64,000 bases of DNA from CADEED01 sp963842515 (GCA_963842515.1 CAWJGO010000001.1:1426001-1490000), one strand, 5' to 3'. Shown: positions 36,735 through 46,112, counted from the stretch's first letter. Notes: generated by a model from the sequence alone, not told the origin. Translations and numbers: made by a program.

Positions 36735-38426
36735 ATGGATTTCGATGCCATCGTCGTCGGCTCGGGCATCAGCGGAGGCTGGGTCGCGAAGGAATTGTGC
36801 GAGCGCGGGCTCAAGACATTGGTGATCGAGCGCGGCCGCAACGTCAATCACCGCTCTGACTATGAAGATTTCACGGCGCCCTGGGACATTCCCAATCGCG
36901 GCATGGTGCCGGAGGCAGAGATCGCCGAGCACTACGCGGTGCAGAGCAACTGCTACGCATTCAGTTCCGCCACCAAGCAATGGTGGGTGCGTGACAGCGA
37001 GCATCCGTACTCGACGCCGGCGGATCGTCCGTTCTCATGGTTTCGCGGTTATCACCTCGGCGGGCGTTCCATCACGTGGGCTCGGCAGACCTACCGCCTG
37101 AGCGATTTCGATTTCAGCGCCAACAGGCAGGATGGCCATGGCGTCGACTGGCCGATTCGCTACGCCGACATCTCGCCCTGGTACGACCGAGTCGAGCGCT
37201 TTGCCGGAATCTCGGGCGCGAACGAAGGCCTGGAACAATTGCCGGACGGGCAATTCCTGCCGCCGATGGCGCTCAACTGCCTTGAAACCGCATTCAAGAG
37301 CAAGGTCGAAGCGGAATTTCCCACGCGCCGCATTACCGTTGGACGCTGCGCGCATCTCACCGAGCCCACGCCCGAACACATCTCCCTCGGCCGCGGTCCG
37401 TGCCAGCTGCGCAACACTTGCGCGAGCGGCTGTAGCTACGGCGCCTACTTCTCTTCGTTGTCGGCCACGCTGCCGGCGGCCCAGCGAACCGGCAACCTCA
37501 CCGTGGTCACCGATGCCACCGTCGAACGGCTCGACTACGACCACGCCAAAGGCCGCATATCCGGCGTGCGGGTCATCGACACCAAGACGCGGCAGGCGAG
37601 GTCGTATCAGGCGCGCGTGGTGTTCGTGTGCGCTTCGACCATCGGCACGGCGCAGATCCTGTTGACCTCGCAGTCCGAATATTTTCCGCAGGGCCTCGCC
37701 AACCGCTCCGATGCCGTCGGCCGCTATCTCATGGATCACGTGGTGGGCATTGGCGCGTCGGGTACGTATCCCGGATTTCTCGATCGCTATTACTACGGAC
37801 GGCGGCCGACAGGTTTCTACCTGCCGCGCTACATCAATCTCACGGAGAAGGCGGACGTCGATTTCAAGCGCGGCTTTGGCTTCCAGGGTTATTCGGGACG
37901 CAGCACCTGGAATCGCGGCGGACACGAAGTCGGCGTGGGCGCGGAACTCAAAAAACGGCTGCGCAATCCGGGACGGTGGGAAATGCAGCTCATCGGATTC
38001 GGCGAGATGCTGCCGCGGCCGGACAACCGCGTGACCCTGCATGCTTCGCGTAAAGACAGTTGGGGTATTCCGCTGGTTCACATCGACTGCACGCACGGCG
38101 AGAACGAGCGCAGGCTGGCGGAGCGCGCCAACCGGGACGCAGTGCAGATGCTGACGGCGGCCGGGTTCGAAAACGTGATGCCGGACTCGGGCATCAAACC
38201 CCCAGGTTATTGTGTGCACGAGATGGGTACCGCGCGCATGGGGCACGACCCCGCGACCTCGGTGCTCAATGGCCGCAACCAGGCGCACGACGTGCGCAAC
38301 CTCTTCATCACCGATGGCTCGTGCATGACGTCGAGCGGTTCGGTGAACCCGTCGCTCACTTACATGGCCTTGTCTGCACGGGCCGCGAACTACGCCGCGG
38401 ACTTGCTCGCCTCAGGCGAAATCTAG
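36735..38426 (+). CDS. GMC-family FAD oxidoreductase, dehydrogenase large subunit
   Basis: A 563-residue flavoprotein. The FAD-binding GxGxxG is in FDAIVVGSGISGGWVAKEL at the N terminus. GYHLGGRSITWARQTYR and the C-terminal block VNPSLTYMALSARAANYAADLL are typical of the GMC family, with the active-site His expected in the stretch GYCVHEMGTARMGHD. It resembles the large subunit of gluconate or sorbose-type dehydrogenases. It has no signal of its own and is likely exported with the Tat subunit encoded upstream. No cytochrome c subunit is adjacent, so the electron acceptor and the sugar substrate are unknown. Confidence 0.85.
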   Translation: MDFDAIVVGSGISGGWVAKELCERGLKTLVIERGRNVNHRSDYEDFTAPWDIPNRGMVPEAEIAEHYAVQSNCYAFSSATKQWWVRDSEHPYSTPADRPFSWFRGYHLGGRSITWARQTYRLSDFDFSANRQDGHGVDWPIRYADISPWYDRVERFAGISGANEGLEQLPDGQFLPPMALNCLETAFKSKVEAEFPTRRITVGRCAHLTEPTPEHISLGRGPCQLRNTCASGCSYGAYFSSLSATLPAAQRTGNLTVVTDATVERLDYDHAKGRISGVRVIDTKTRQARSYQARVVFVCASTIGTAQILLTSQSEYFPQGLANRSDAVGRYLMDHVVGIGASGTYPGFLDRYYYGRRPTGFYLPRYINLTEKADVDFKRGFGFQGYSGRSTWNRGGHEVGVGAELKKRLRNPGRWEMQLIGFGEMLPRPDNRVTLHASRKDSWGIPLVHIDCTHGENERRLAERANRDAVQMLTAAGFENVMPDSGIKPPGYCVHEMGTARMGHDPATSVLNGRNQAHDVRNLFITDGSCMTSSGSVNPSLTYMALSARAANYAADLLASGEI

Positions 38427-38452
38427 GCCCATTTGCTGGGTGCGCTCAGAGC

Positions 38453-38812
38453 TTACCCCTTGGGTACGGCCGCCCGGCGGGGCCGCACCCGGATAGTCAG
38501 CTCGCGAAAACCAGGGGTAATTCGTCGCAGTTCCGCCTCGATCTCCGCCAGCGCAAACCGCATGCGCGCCGCCCAGGCAGAAGATTCAGCAATGACCGTA
38601 ATCCTTCCGCTATCGAGGGTGCATCGATTTACCTTATTCGCGAGCCCGGGCCCCAGTGCGCTCATTACTGCGACTTGCCACTCGGACGACTCGGGAGCCA
38701 AACGGGCACGCTCGGCGAGGGCTGGCAGGCGCGCCAGAATCAAGGCTGCGGCCGTCGCGGGTTTCGTGCCCGGGCGGATGGTTTGCTTGTTTCGGGAGGG
38801 TCTTTTGGGCAT
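38453..38812 (-). CDS. dciA: DciA-family (DUF721) protein, probable replicative helicase loader
   Basis: A 119-residue protein with the DUF721 core (VNRCTLDSGRITVIAESSAWAARMRFALAEIE) preceded by a basic N terminus (PKRPSRNKQTIRPGTK). DciA is the ancestral loader of the DnaB helicase in bacteria that lack DnaC. Placement between lpxC and secA is common in gammaproteobacteria. The ATG at 38812 is preferred over 38860 because it gives the usual short basic start. It converges with the GMC dehydrogenase gene and diverges from the M23 peptidase. Confidence 0.82.
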   Translation of the reverse strand: MPKRPSRNKQTIRPGTKPATAAALILARLPALAERARLAPESSEWQVAVMSALGPGLANKVNRCTLDSGRITVIAESSAWAARMRFALAEIEAELRRITPGFRELTIRVRPRRAAVPKG

Positions 38813-38961
38813 AGTTTCGCGCCTGCTGGGCCTACGGTTTTGCCGGTCCAAAACTCTCACAGGGAGCGGACGTTGAGGATGCCAGCGAGGTGCAAGTCTT
38901 TGAAGTACAAAGAACAGGGTCGTAGCGATCCGCTTTGCCCCGTGGTTGCGGAGCCCGCGCG

Positions 38962-39870
38962 ATGAACATCATCTTTTTCTCGCGCCGCGAAGGACGTGCC
39001 CGCCACGTGAACCTCGGCCACCCGTTCGCCGTCGCATCTTTCGCGGCGGTGCTCATCGCTATTCTCGCCACTGCTTTCAGCCTCGGTTTCAAGATCGGTG
39101 AGAGCAAGACCGCGCCGCGCGGGGTTGCCAGCTGGACCGAGACCCTCGCCGAACAGCAGGCCGAGATCAAGGAACTCAAAGCCGAGCTGCAACGCCGCGT
39201 CGACGCGGTGGCCATGCGCATCGGCCAGATGAACGCTCATGTGATTCGCCTCGACGCGCTGGGCAAGCGGCTCACGCAGATGGCGAACATCGACAACCGC
39301 GAATTCGATTTCGAGAGTCAGCCGGCGATCGGTGGCCCTGAATCGGACCTCGGCGCCGCCATGCAGGCACCGGACCTGAACGCGATGCTCAATGGCCTGG
39401 AACAGAAGATTTCTTCGCGCGACGCCCAGCTGGCGGCGCTCGAGAATGCGCTGCTCTCGAAGAAACTCGATGAGCAGATCCGCCCCGATGGCCGGCCGGT
39501 TCACAAAGGTCATATCTCCTCGTATTTCGGTGAGCGCCAGGATCCGTTCTCGGGTCACCAGGCGTTCCACAAAGGCATCGACTTCGCGAGCCCCCGGGGC
39601 TCGGATGTCATCGCGGTGGCGGCCGGCGTCGTCACTTTCTCTGGCGAGAAGACCGGCTACGGCAACCTCGTCGAGGTCAGCCATGGCAATGGGCTGATCA
39701 CGCGCTACGGGCACAACCAGAGTCTCGCAGTCGGCCTCGGCCGTACGGTGGAGCGTGGTGACACCCTGGCCTTCGTCGGCTCCACGGGCCGCTCGACAGG
39801 CCCGCACGTGCACTTCGAAGTGCTCAAGAATGGCCGGCAGATAGATCCGCTGACCTTCATCGGCCGCTGA
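38962..39870 (+). CDS. M23-family LytM-type peptidase, membrane anchored
   Basis: A 302-residue protein. A membrane helix (about 20-45) is followed by a coiled coil (EQQAEIKELKAELQRRVDAVAMRIGQM) and a C-terminal M23 metallopeptidase domain. Zinc ligands are the His and Asp of HKGIDFASPRG and the last His of HVHFEV. YFGERQDPFSGHQAFHKG and STGRSTGPHVHFEV are typical of active enzymes. It should cut peptidoglycan cross-bridges in the periplasm. The same gene sits before secA in related gammaproteobacteria. Confidence 0.9.
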   Translation: MNIIFFSRREGRARHVNLGHPFAVASFAAVLIAILATAFSLGFKIGESKTAPRGVASWTETLAEQQAEIKELKAELQRRVDAVAMRIGQMNAHVIRLDALGKRLTQMANIDNREFDFESQPAIGGPESDLGAAMQAPDLNAMLNGLEQKISSRDAQLAALENALLSKKLDEQIRPDGRPVHKGHISSYFGERQDPFSGHQAFHKGIDFASPRGSDVIAVAAGVVTFSGEKTGYGNLVEVSHGNGLITRYGHNQSLAVGLGRTVERGDTLAFVGSTGRSTGPHVHFEVLKNGRQIDPLTFIGR

Positions 39871-39879
39871 GCCCCGGCG

Positions 39880-39975
39880 GTGGTACCGGGAAGGGGTTCT
39901 CGGGGTTCGTCCCGAAGCCCACCCGCGACACTTGAGTTTCCCTTGCGAACCCCGAGAACCCCCTCCCGGTACCAC
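39880..39975. repeat. Near-perfect 30-bp inverted repeat, MITE-like or large hairpin
   Basis: The arm at 39880-39909 and the reverse complement of 39946-39975 agree at 29 of 30 positions; the single mismatch is at the 13th base. Both arms begin GTGGTACCGGGA at the outer end and reach GGGGTTCG at the loop. A 36-base loop lies between. The 96-base structure occupies most of the 216-base gap between the M23 peptidase and secA. There is no T run after it, so it is not a classic terminator. Confidence 0.85.
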
Positions 39976-40086
39976 TGCTGAAACCAGTACCGTGGATCCG
40001 GGTCTATCCGTAGAATACCGGCCCGGCTGCGTTGTGCACTGTCCTAAGTGCCTGTACGCCTTGAGTTTTCTCGCAAGGATTTCTAA

Positions 40087-42924
40087 GTGCTCAATCTTCT
40101 GACGCGGCTCTTCGGCAGTCGCAACGACCGCATCGTCCGTGGGTATGAAGCGGCGGTGCGCAAGGCGGCTGCTTTCGAGACCGCCCTGCAGGCATTGAGC
40201 GACGAAGCCCTGAGTGCGAAGACCGACGAATTCCGCAAGCGCCTGGCCGCGGGCGAGAAGCTCGCGGATGTGAGCTCCGAGGCCTTCGCGGTCGTACGCG
40301 AAGCCGCACGCCGCACGCTCAAGATGCGCCACTTCGACGTGCAGCTCATCGGTGGGCTCACGCTCAACGACGGCCGCATCGCCGAGATGCGCACCGGCGA
40401 GGGCAAGACGCTGATGTCGACACTCGCCGCGTATCTCAACGCGCTCAGTGGCGAAGGCGTGCACGTCGTCACGGTCAACGAGTATCTCGCGCAGCGTGAC
40501 GCGGACTGGATGTCGCCCATCTACCGCTTCCTCGGGCTGACCGTCGGCGTCATCAAGAATCAGCAGGACCCGACCGAGAAGCGCGCCGCCTACCGCTGCG
40601 ACATCACCTACGGCACCAACAACGAATTCGGCTTCGACTACCTGCGCGACAACCTGGCCTTCAGCCTCGACGATCGCGTGCAGCGCGGTCTCGTGTTCGC
40701 CATCGTCGACGAAGTCGATTCCATCCTCATCGACGAAGCGCGCACGCCGTTGATCATTTCCGGTCCGGCGGAAGAAAACGAAGACCTCTACATCAAGGTC
40801 AACACGCTGGTCCCGCGGCTCAAGAAGCAGAAGGGCGACGAAGACAGGCAAAGCGCGCCCGTCAAGGAAGGCCAGGAGCCCGAGTTCATCCCCGGCGACT
40901 ACACGGTCGATGAAAAACAGAAGCAGACGCATCTCACCGAAGCCGGCCACGAAACGGTCGAGGGGCTCATGGCCGAGGCCGGGCTGCTGCGCGAGGGCGA
41001 GAGTCTGTACGACCCGCAGAACATCCGGCTCATGCATCACCTGAACGCGGCGCTGCGCGCGCATGCGATCTACAAGCGCGACGTCGAGTACATCGTGCGC
41101 GGCGGCGAGGTGATCATCGTCGACGAGTTCACCGGCCGCACCATGCCGGGCCGGCGCTGGTCCGACGGATTGCACCAGGCGGTGGAAGCGAAGGAAGGCG
41201 TGAAAGTGCGCGCCGAGAACCAGACCGTCGCCTCGATCACCTTCCAGAATTACTTCCGTCTCTACAAGAAACTCTCGGGCATGACCGGCACGGCCGACAC
41301 CGAGGCGCCGGAGTTCATGCAGATCTACGGCCTCGAAGTGGTCGTGATCCCCACGCACCGCCCGATGATCCGCAAGGACAACGCCGACTTCGTCTACCTC
41401 ACGCAGTCCGACAAGTTCAAAGCCATCATCGAGGACATCGAAGATTGCGTGTCGCGCGAGCAGCCCGTGCTGGTCGGCACCACGTCCATCGAGACGTCGG
41501 AGCTGCTGTCCGGCGTGCTCAAGGAAAACAACATTCCGCACGAAGTGCTGAACGCCAAGCAGCACGAGCGCGAGGCGCACATCATCGAGAACGCCGGCAT
41601 GCCGGGAAAAGTGACCATCGCCACGAACATGGCGGGTCGCGGCACCGACATCAAACTCGGCGGCAACAATGAAGCTGAGCTCGAGCAGGCGGCTGCCGCG
41701 GCAGGCGAAGCGGGCCTCGATGAAGTCACCGCCGCCCGCATCCGGGCGGACTGGCAGGAGCGGCACAACAAGGTGGTGGCTGCCGGCGGCCTGCACATCG
41801 TCGGCACCGAGCGTCACGAATCGCGCCGCATCGACAATCAGCTGCGTGGCCGTTCGGGACGCCAGGGCGATCCGGGCTCGAGCCGCTTCTATCTATCGAT
41901 GGAAGACAACCTCATGCGCATCTTCGGCGATCCGGCGCGCACCAAGCGGTGGCTGGCGCTCGCCGGCATGAAGGAAGGCGAGGTGATCGAGAGCGGCATG
42001 CTCACCAAGCAGATCGAGAAAGCGCAGCGCAAGGTCGAGTCGCACAACTTCGACGTGCGCAAGCAGTTGCTCACGTTCGACGACGTGGCCAACGATCAGC
42101 GCAAGGTCATCTACCAGCAGCGCACCGAGCTCATGGGCGCCGTCGATCTCGCCGATGCCATCCGCGGCATCCGCGCCGAGGTAGTCAGCGGCATCCTCGA
42201 CACGCATCTGCCGGCCAACGTCAGCCACGAAGAGTGGAACCTCGAAGGACTGGCGGCGACCATTGCCAAGAGTTTCTCCACGCAGGTCGATCCGGCGCAG
42301 TGGCTCAAGGATCAGCCCGAGCTGGAAGAGGAAACGCTGCGCGGCCGCATCATCGGCGCCATCGATGCCATGTACGACGCCAAGGTGGAGCGCATCGGCG
42401 TGCCCATCATGCGGCACGTCGAGAAGGACATCATGTTGAAGGTGCTCGACCAGCAATGGCGCGAGCATCTCGGTGCCATGGATTACCTGCGCCAGGGCAT
42501 CCATCTGCGCGGTTATGCGCAGAAAGATTATCGCTACGAGTACAAGCGCGAGGCCTTCGAGCTGTTCGCCGCCATGCTCGAGCGCATCAAGTTCGAGACC
42601 GTCACGATTCTCGCCACGCTCGATGTGCAGGTGAAAAGTCCCGAGCAGATCGAGCGCGAAGAGGAAGCGCGCCGCGCACGGCTCAATCGCGCGCTGCAGG
42701 CGCAACATGCCGAGGCGGCGTCTCTGTCGCAACTCGGCTCCGCGGGCGATGAGCCACAGCAGCAGCCACCTCCTGGCGCACGTCAGGCACCGCCGCAGAT
42801 GCCGCCGCAGCAGATGCAGCGGCCGGTGCGCGCCGCTCCCAAGGTGGGACGCAATCAGCCCTGCCCATGCGGCAGCGGCAAGAAATTCAAGAACTGCCAC
42901 GGCGTACTCGAGGGAGTCGAGTAG
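40087..42924 (+). CDS. secA: Preprotein translocase ATPase SecA
   Basis: A 945-residue motor that pushes unfolded proteins through SecYEG. The Walker A loop is MRTGEGKTLMST (G104-T108 region), the DEAD-like box is VDEVDSILIDEART, and RGTDIKLGGN and GRSGRQGDPGSSRFYLS belong to the second ATPase fold. A Pro/Gln-rich linker (about 890-922) leads to the C-terminal zinc motif CPCGSGKKFKNCHG, which binds SecB and lipid. The start is GTG at 40087 after AAGGA. It is separated from mutT by one base. Confidence 0.98.
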   Translation: MLNLLTRLFGSRNDRIVRGYEAAVRKAAAFETALQALSDEALSAKTDEFRKRLAAGEKLADVSSEAFAVVREAARRTLKMRHFDVQLIGGLTLNDGRIAEMRTGEGKTLMSTLAAYLNALSGEGVHVVTVNEYLAQRDADWMSPIYRFLGLTVGVIKNQQDPTEKRAAYRCDITYGTNNEFGFDYLRDNLAFSLDDRVQRGLVFAIVDEVDSILIDEARTPLIISGPAEENEDLYIKVNTLVPRLKKQKGDEDRQSAPVKEGQEPEFIPGDYTVDEKQKQTHLTEAGHETVEGLMAEAGLLREGESLYDPQNIRLMHHLNAALRAHAIYKRDVEYIVRGGEVIIVDEFTGRTMPGRRWSDGLHQAVEAKEGVKVRAENQTVASITFQNYFRLYKKLSGMTGTADTEAPEFMQIYGLEVVVIPTHRPMIRKDNADFVYLTQSDKFKAIIEDIEDCVSREQPVLVGTTSIETSELLSGVLKENNIPHEVLNAKQHEREAHIIENAGMPGKVTIATNMAGRGTDIKLGGNNEAELEQAAAAAGEAGLDEVTAARIRADWQERHNKVVAAGGLHIVGTERHESRRIDNQLRGRSGRQGDPGSSRFYLSMEDNLMRIFGDPARTKRWLALAGMKEGEVIESGMLTKQIEKAQRKVESHNFDVRKQLLTFDDVANDQRKVIYQQRTELMGAVDLADAIRGIRAEVVSGILDTHLPANVSHEEWNLEGLAATIAKSFSTQVDPAQWLKDQPELEEETLRGRIIGAIDAMYDAKVERIGVPIMRHVEKDIMLKVLDQQWREHLGAMDYLRQGIHLRGYAQKDYRYEYKREAFELFAAMLERIKFETVTILATLDVQVKSPEQIEREEEARRARLNRALQAQHAEAASLSQLGSAGDEPQQQPPPGARQAPPQMPPQQMQRPVRAAPKVGRNQPCPCGSGKKFKNCHGVLEGVE

Positions 42925-42925
42925 C

Positions 42926-43336
42926 TTGTCGAAGTTGCGGCTGCGCGTAGTGGCCGCGGCGCTGTTCGACGCCGGCGGCCGCGTGCTCATCGCCGAACGT
43001 CCAGCCGGCAAACACATGGCCGGCTGGTGGGAATTCCCCGGTGGCAAGGTGGCGGCGGACGAGAGCGACGCGCAGGCGCTGGTGCGCGAGCTGCGCGAGG
43101 AACTCGGCGTCGAAGCGCAACTCGACCACGAAGTGATGACGCTGTCGCACGACTATCCGGACCGCGTGGTCGATCTCGTCTTGTGGCGTGTGTCCTGGGA
43201 CGGCGTGCCGCGCGGCCTCGATGGGCAGCAACTCAAATGGGTGGACTGCGAATCACTCGGCGCCGAGCGCCTGCTGCCGGCGGATCGCCCCTTCATCGCC
43301 GCATTGCAGTTGCTATCATCGCCCGCACATTCCTGA
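42926..43336 (+). CDS. mutT: 8-oxo-dGTP diphosphatase, Nudix family
   Basis: A 136-residue Nudix hydrolase that clears oxidised dGTP from the nucleotide pool. The Nudix box GGKVAADESDAQALVRELREELGV is complete across residues 36-59, with REL-REEL supplying the metal-binding glutamates. The TTG at 42926 gives the standard MutT N terminus (SKLRLRVVAAALFDAGGRVLI). GAGGGAGTC inside the secA end serves as ribosome site. MutT after secA is a conserved gammaproteobacterial order. Confidence 0.93.
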   Translation: MSKLRLRVVAAALFDAGGRVLIAERPAGKHMAGWWEFPGGKVAADESDAQALVRELREELGVEAQLDHEVMTLSHDYPDRVVDLVLWRVSWDGVPRGLDGQQLKWVDCESLGAERLLPADRPFIAALQLLSSPAHS

Positions 43337-43361
43337 CACGAATCCTCGACGGAAGAATCAC

Positions 43362-43745
43362 ATGGCCCAAGAACAGCAGCAGCTCCCGGATATCAAACTG
43401 GACGTCTCCCAGCTTTATCGCGAGGAGATCTTCACCGATCGCAAGGCAGGCACGTTGCGTCGCCTCGTTCCGGTGCTCGCCGATGGCAACACCGACACCA
43501 CGCGTCATGTGCTGTATTCCGGCCAGACGCAATTGCTGACGCCGGCCGGCGTGTTGCCGCTGTCGTTCGAGATCGAAGCCGATTCGCTCGAGGATGCCTG
43601 CAACAAATTCCCCGACGCCGTGAAGATCGCGATCGAGCAGGCCATCGAGGAAGCGCGCGAGATGCGCCGCGAAGCCGCGTCACGCATCGTCGTGCCCGAT
43701 GCCGGTGGCGTGCCCCCCGGCGGCGGTGGCCGCATCAAGCTTTAA
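43362..43745 (+). CDS. Conserved-looking hypothetical protein, 127 residues
   Basis: I do not recognise the family. The protein is soluble with no signal. The N-terminal half is probably beta-rich (REEIFTDRKAGTLRRLVPVLADGN, then LYSGQTQLLTPAGVLPLSFEIEADSL). A charged helix follows (AVKIAIEQAIEEAREMRREA), and the tail is Gly/Pro-rich (GGVPPGGGGRIKL). The ATG at 43362 has GGAAG seven bases before it. Codon use matches its neighbours and it follows mutT by 25 bases, so it is likely a real gene. Its stop lies inside the AATGGGG palindrome. Confidence 0.75.
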   Translation: MAQEQQQLPDIKLDVSQLYREEIFTDRKAGTLRRLVPVLADGNTDTTRHVLYSGQTQLLTPAGVLPLSFEIEADSLEDACNKFPDAVKIAIEQAIEEAREMRREAASRIVVPDAGGVPPGGGGRIKL

Positions 43746-43762
43746 TGGGGTCAGACCCCATT
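43744..43762. repeat. Perfect AATGGGGTC palindrome
   Basis: AATGGGGTC and GACCCCATT are perfectly complementary around a single A. TTTGCT follows, so it may act as a transcription stop for the upstream gene. The element contains the stop codon TAA of that gene at 43743-43745. Similar cores occur at 916-938 and 12973-12990. Confidence 0.7.
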
Positions 43763-43787
43763 TGCTAGCAAAAGGGGCCGGACCTCG

Positions 43788-46112
43788 CTATCTCGGCCCC
43801 GCCCCCATCTCGCGATCGAAAAACCGCACCAGGTTCCCGTGCACGTGCAAGCCGGTCGCGCTCTGTCGCACCAGCCCGTGTTTGCCGCCCGGATAGGTCA
43901 TGAGATCGAACGGCTTCTGCAGATCCTGCAGCTTCTTCATGAGCACGGTGCTGTTGGCAAACAAGACGTTGTCGTCGGCCATGCCGTGCACCAGCAGCAG
44001 CGGCCGCTTGAGGCCCTGCGCATACTCGAGCACGTTGCTGCGCTGGTAGCCTTCGGGATTCGCGGCCGGAGTAGATAGATACCGCTCGGTGTAGTGCGTG
44101 TCGTACAGCGCCCAGTCGGTCACCGGCGCGCCCGCCATTCCCGCCGCGAACGCATCCGGCGCCTGCATCAGGCACATCAGCGTCATGTAGCCGCCGTAGC
44201 TCCAGCCGAAAATGCCGATGCGCCGCGCGTCGACGAACGGCAGGCCGCCGAGGAACTCCACGCCCTTCAGCTGATCCTGCACTTCGACCCCACCGAGCCG
44301 CCGCCCCAGCACGGTTTCGAACCGCGCGCCGCGCAGCCCCGTGCCGCGATTGTCGAGCGCGAACACCACGTACCCGTGCTGCACGAGGTATTGATGGAAC
44401 AGGTCGCCCCAGGTGTTCTTCACACGCTGCACGCCCGGTCCGCCGTACACATCGATGAGCACGGGATAACGCTTGCCCGCCTCCAGACTTCGCGGCTTCA
44501 TCAGTTTGTATTGCATCGCCTGGCCATCCGCGGCCGCGATCGTGCCGAACTCCGCGCGCACGTGCTCATCGCGGAACGGCGCATACGGATGCGTGCCGTC
44601 GAGCGAGTTCGGCAACATTGCCGACAGCACGCGGCCATCCACGGTACGCAACTTCACGCTCTTCGGCGTGTTCACGTCCGAATGCGAGTCGACGAACACG
44701 CGCGCGTCCATCGACATGTTGATGCTGTGCCAACCGCCCCCTGCGGTCACGCGTTGCGGAGCGGCCGGCTCATCGAGCGATACCCAGAACAGCTGGCGTT
44801 CGGTGGGCGAGGGCAGGTTGGCGGTGAAGTACACGCGCCGCGCGCGCTCATCGACGGCGCGAATCGCCGCCTCCGGAGATTCACCCATCACCATGAACTC
44901 ACCCGAGGTCAGCTGGCGCACCAGCTTGCCGTCGTTGCCGTAGAGGTACAGGTGCTGATAACCGTCGCGCGACGACGCCCAGATGAATTGCGAGCCGCGT
45001 TGCAGGAACGTGAGCTCGCGATGCAGCGGTACCCAATGCGGGTCGCGCTCGGTGAGCAGTACCCGCCCGCGGCCCGAGAGTGCGTCGAAACGCAGCAGCT
45101 CGAGTGTTTTCTGATCGCGGCTCTGGCGCTGCACGGCAATGCCGCGGTTGTCGGGGAACCAGTCCACGCGCGGTAGATAGACGTCGGAGTTGTCGCCAAG
45201 GTCCAGTTGCTGCAGGCTGTCGGCCGCGAGGTCCGCGACGAACAGGTCCACGCGCGCGTTGCGCGCACCGGCGGCGGGATAGCGCTGACGCACCACCGTC
45301 GCCCCCACGGCCTGGATCTCGAACCGCTCCACCTCGGGCACCGCTGTCTCATCGACGCGCGCCAGCGCGATGTGGCGCTCGTCGGGCGACCACCAGTACC
45401 CGGTGTCGCGATCCATTTCTTCCTGGGCGATGAACTCGGCCATGCCGAAGCTCACGAGGTCGCCGCCTTCGCGAGTGATGGCACGTTCCTCGCCCGTCGC
45501 CAGATCGATGACGTACAGGTTCTGCTCGCGCACGAAGCTCACGAAATGCGAACGCGGCGAAAAACGTGCGTCGGTTTCATAGGCCTCGGTGGTGGTGAGC
45601 CGGCGTACCGCCTCAGCGGGTTTGCGCGCCAGATCGTAGACGTACAGATCGCCGTTCAGCGGAATCAGCAGGTGGCGGCTGTCCGGCGCGAAGCTGTATT
45701 CCACGATTCCCGAGTATGCCGAGGTGCGCTGGCGCTCGCGGCGGGCCTCCTCTTCGGGCGACAACGCCCGGTCCGCACCCGCCAGCGTGCGCGAGTCCAC
45801 GAGCAGCCGGTCGCGCGAGGCGCGCACGTCGAACGCCCACAGATCGAACCGGTCCTTGTCGTCTTCACGGGCGCGCAGGTAGGCGATCAGCTTTCCGTCG
45901 GGCGAGATCTCCACGCCGCGCAAGGAAGGCCCCGACAGGTCGGGTGCGGCAAACAAGCGCTCGAGGGTGAGTTTTTCGGCGCGCGCGGGCGCCGGCGCAG
46001 CCGCCACCAGCACCGCCGCAAGCGCAAAACCCAGGCCGCCAAGACGAGAAGAACACACGACGCGGCGAGAAGCCGCGCGTGCACCGTTTGCTACACTGCC
46101 GTTCAAAATCAT
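43788..46112 (-). CDS. S9B-family dipeptidyl peptidase IV-like protease, exported
   Basis: A 774-residue serine peptidase. A signal peptide (LGGLGFALAAVLVAAAPAPARA) leads to a beta-propeller domain with repeats such as ISPDGKLIAYLR and FAPDSRHLLIPL. The C-terminal alpha/beta hydrolase carries the catalytic Ser in GWSYGGYMT, Asp in HGMADDNVLF and His in YPGGKHGL. DPP-IV enzymes remove X-Pro dipeptides from peptide N termini, here presumably in the periplasm. The start at 46112 leaves only 15 bases to the divergent gene; a GTG at 46058 would give a more usual signal peptide and room for promoters. Confidence 0.92.
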   Translation of the reverse strand: MILNGSVANGARAASRRVVCSSRLGGLGFALAAVLVAAAPAPARAEKLTLERLFAAPDLSGPSLRGVEISPDGKLIAYLRAREDDKDRFDLWAFDVRASRDRLLVDSRTLAGADRALSPEEEARRERQRTSAYSGIVEYSFAPDSRHLLIPLNGDLYVYDLARKPAEAVRRLTTTEAYETDARFSPRSHFVSFVREQNLYVIDLATGEERAITREGGDLVSFGMAEFIAQEEMDRDTGYWWSPDERHIALARVDETAVPEVERFEIQAVGATVVRQRYPAAGARNARVDLFVADLAADSLQQLDLGDNSDVYLPRVDWFPDNRGIAVQRQSRDQKTLELLRFDALSGRGRVLLTERDPHWVPLHRELTFLQRGSQFIWASSRDGYQHLYLYGNDGKLVRQLTSGEFMVMGESPEAAIRAVDERARRVYFTANLPSPTERQLFWVSLDEPAAPQRVTAGGGWHSINMSMDARVFVDSHSDVNTPKSVKLRTVDGRVLSAMLPNSLDGTHPYAPFRDEHVRAEFGTIAAADGQAMQYKLMKPRSLEAGKRYPVLIDVYGGPGVQRVKNTWGDLFHQYLVQHGYVVFALDNRGTGLRGARFETVLGRRLGGVEVQDQLKGVEFLGGLPFVDARRIGIFGWSYGGYMTLMCLMQAPDAFAAGMAGAPVTDWALYDTHYTERYLSTPAANPEGYQRSNVLEYAQGLKRPLLLVHGMADDNVLFANSTVLMKKLQDLQKPFDLMTYPGGKHGLVRQSATGLHVHGNLVRFFDREMGAGPR

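Noticed and set aside
38857..41817. A 986-codon open frame on the minus strand opposite the M23 peptidase and secA
   Set aside because: It is a GC-rich antisense shadow. It has no recognisable domain or ribosome site, and it runs through two well-identified genes.
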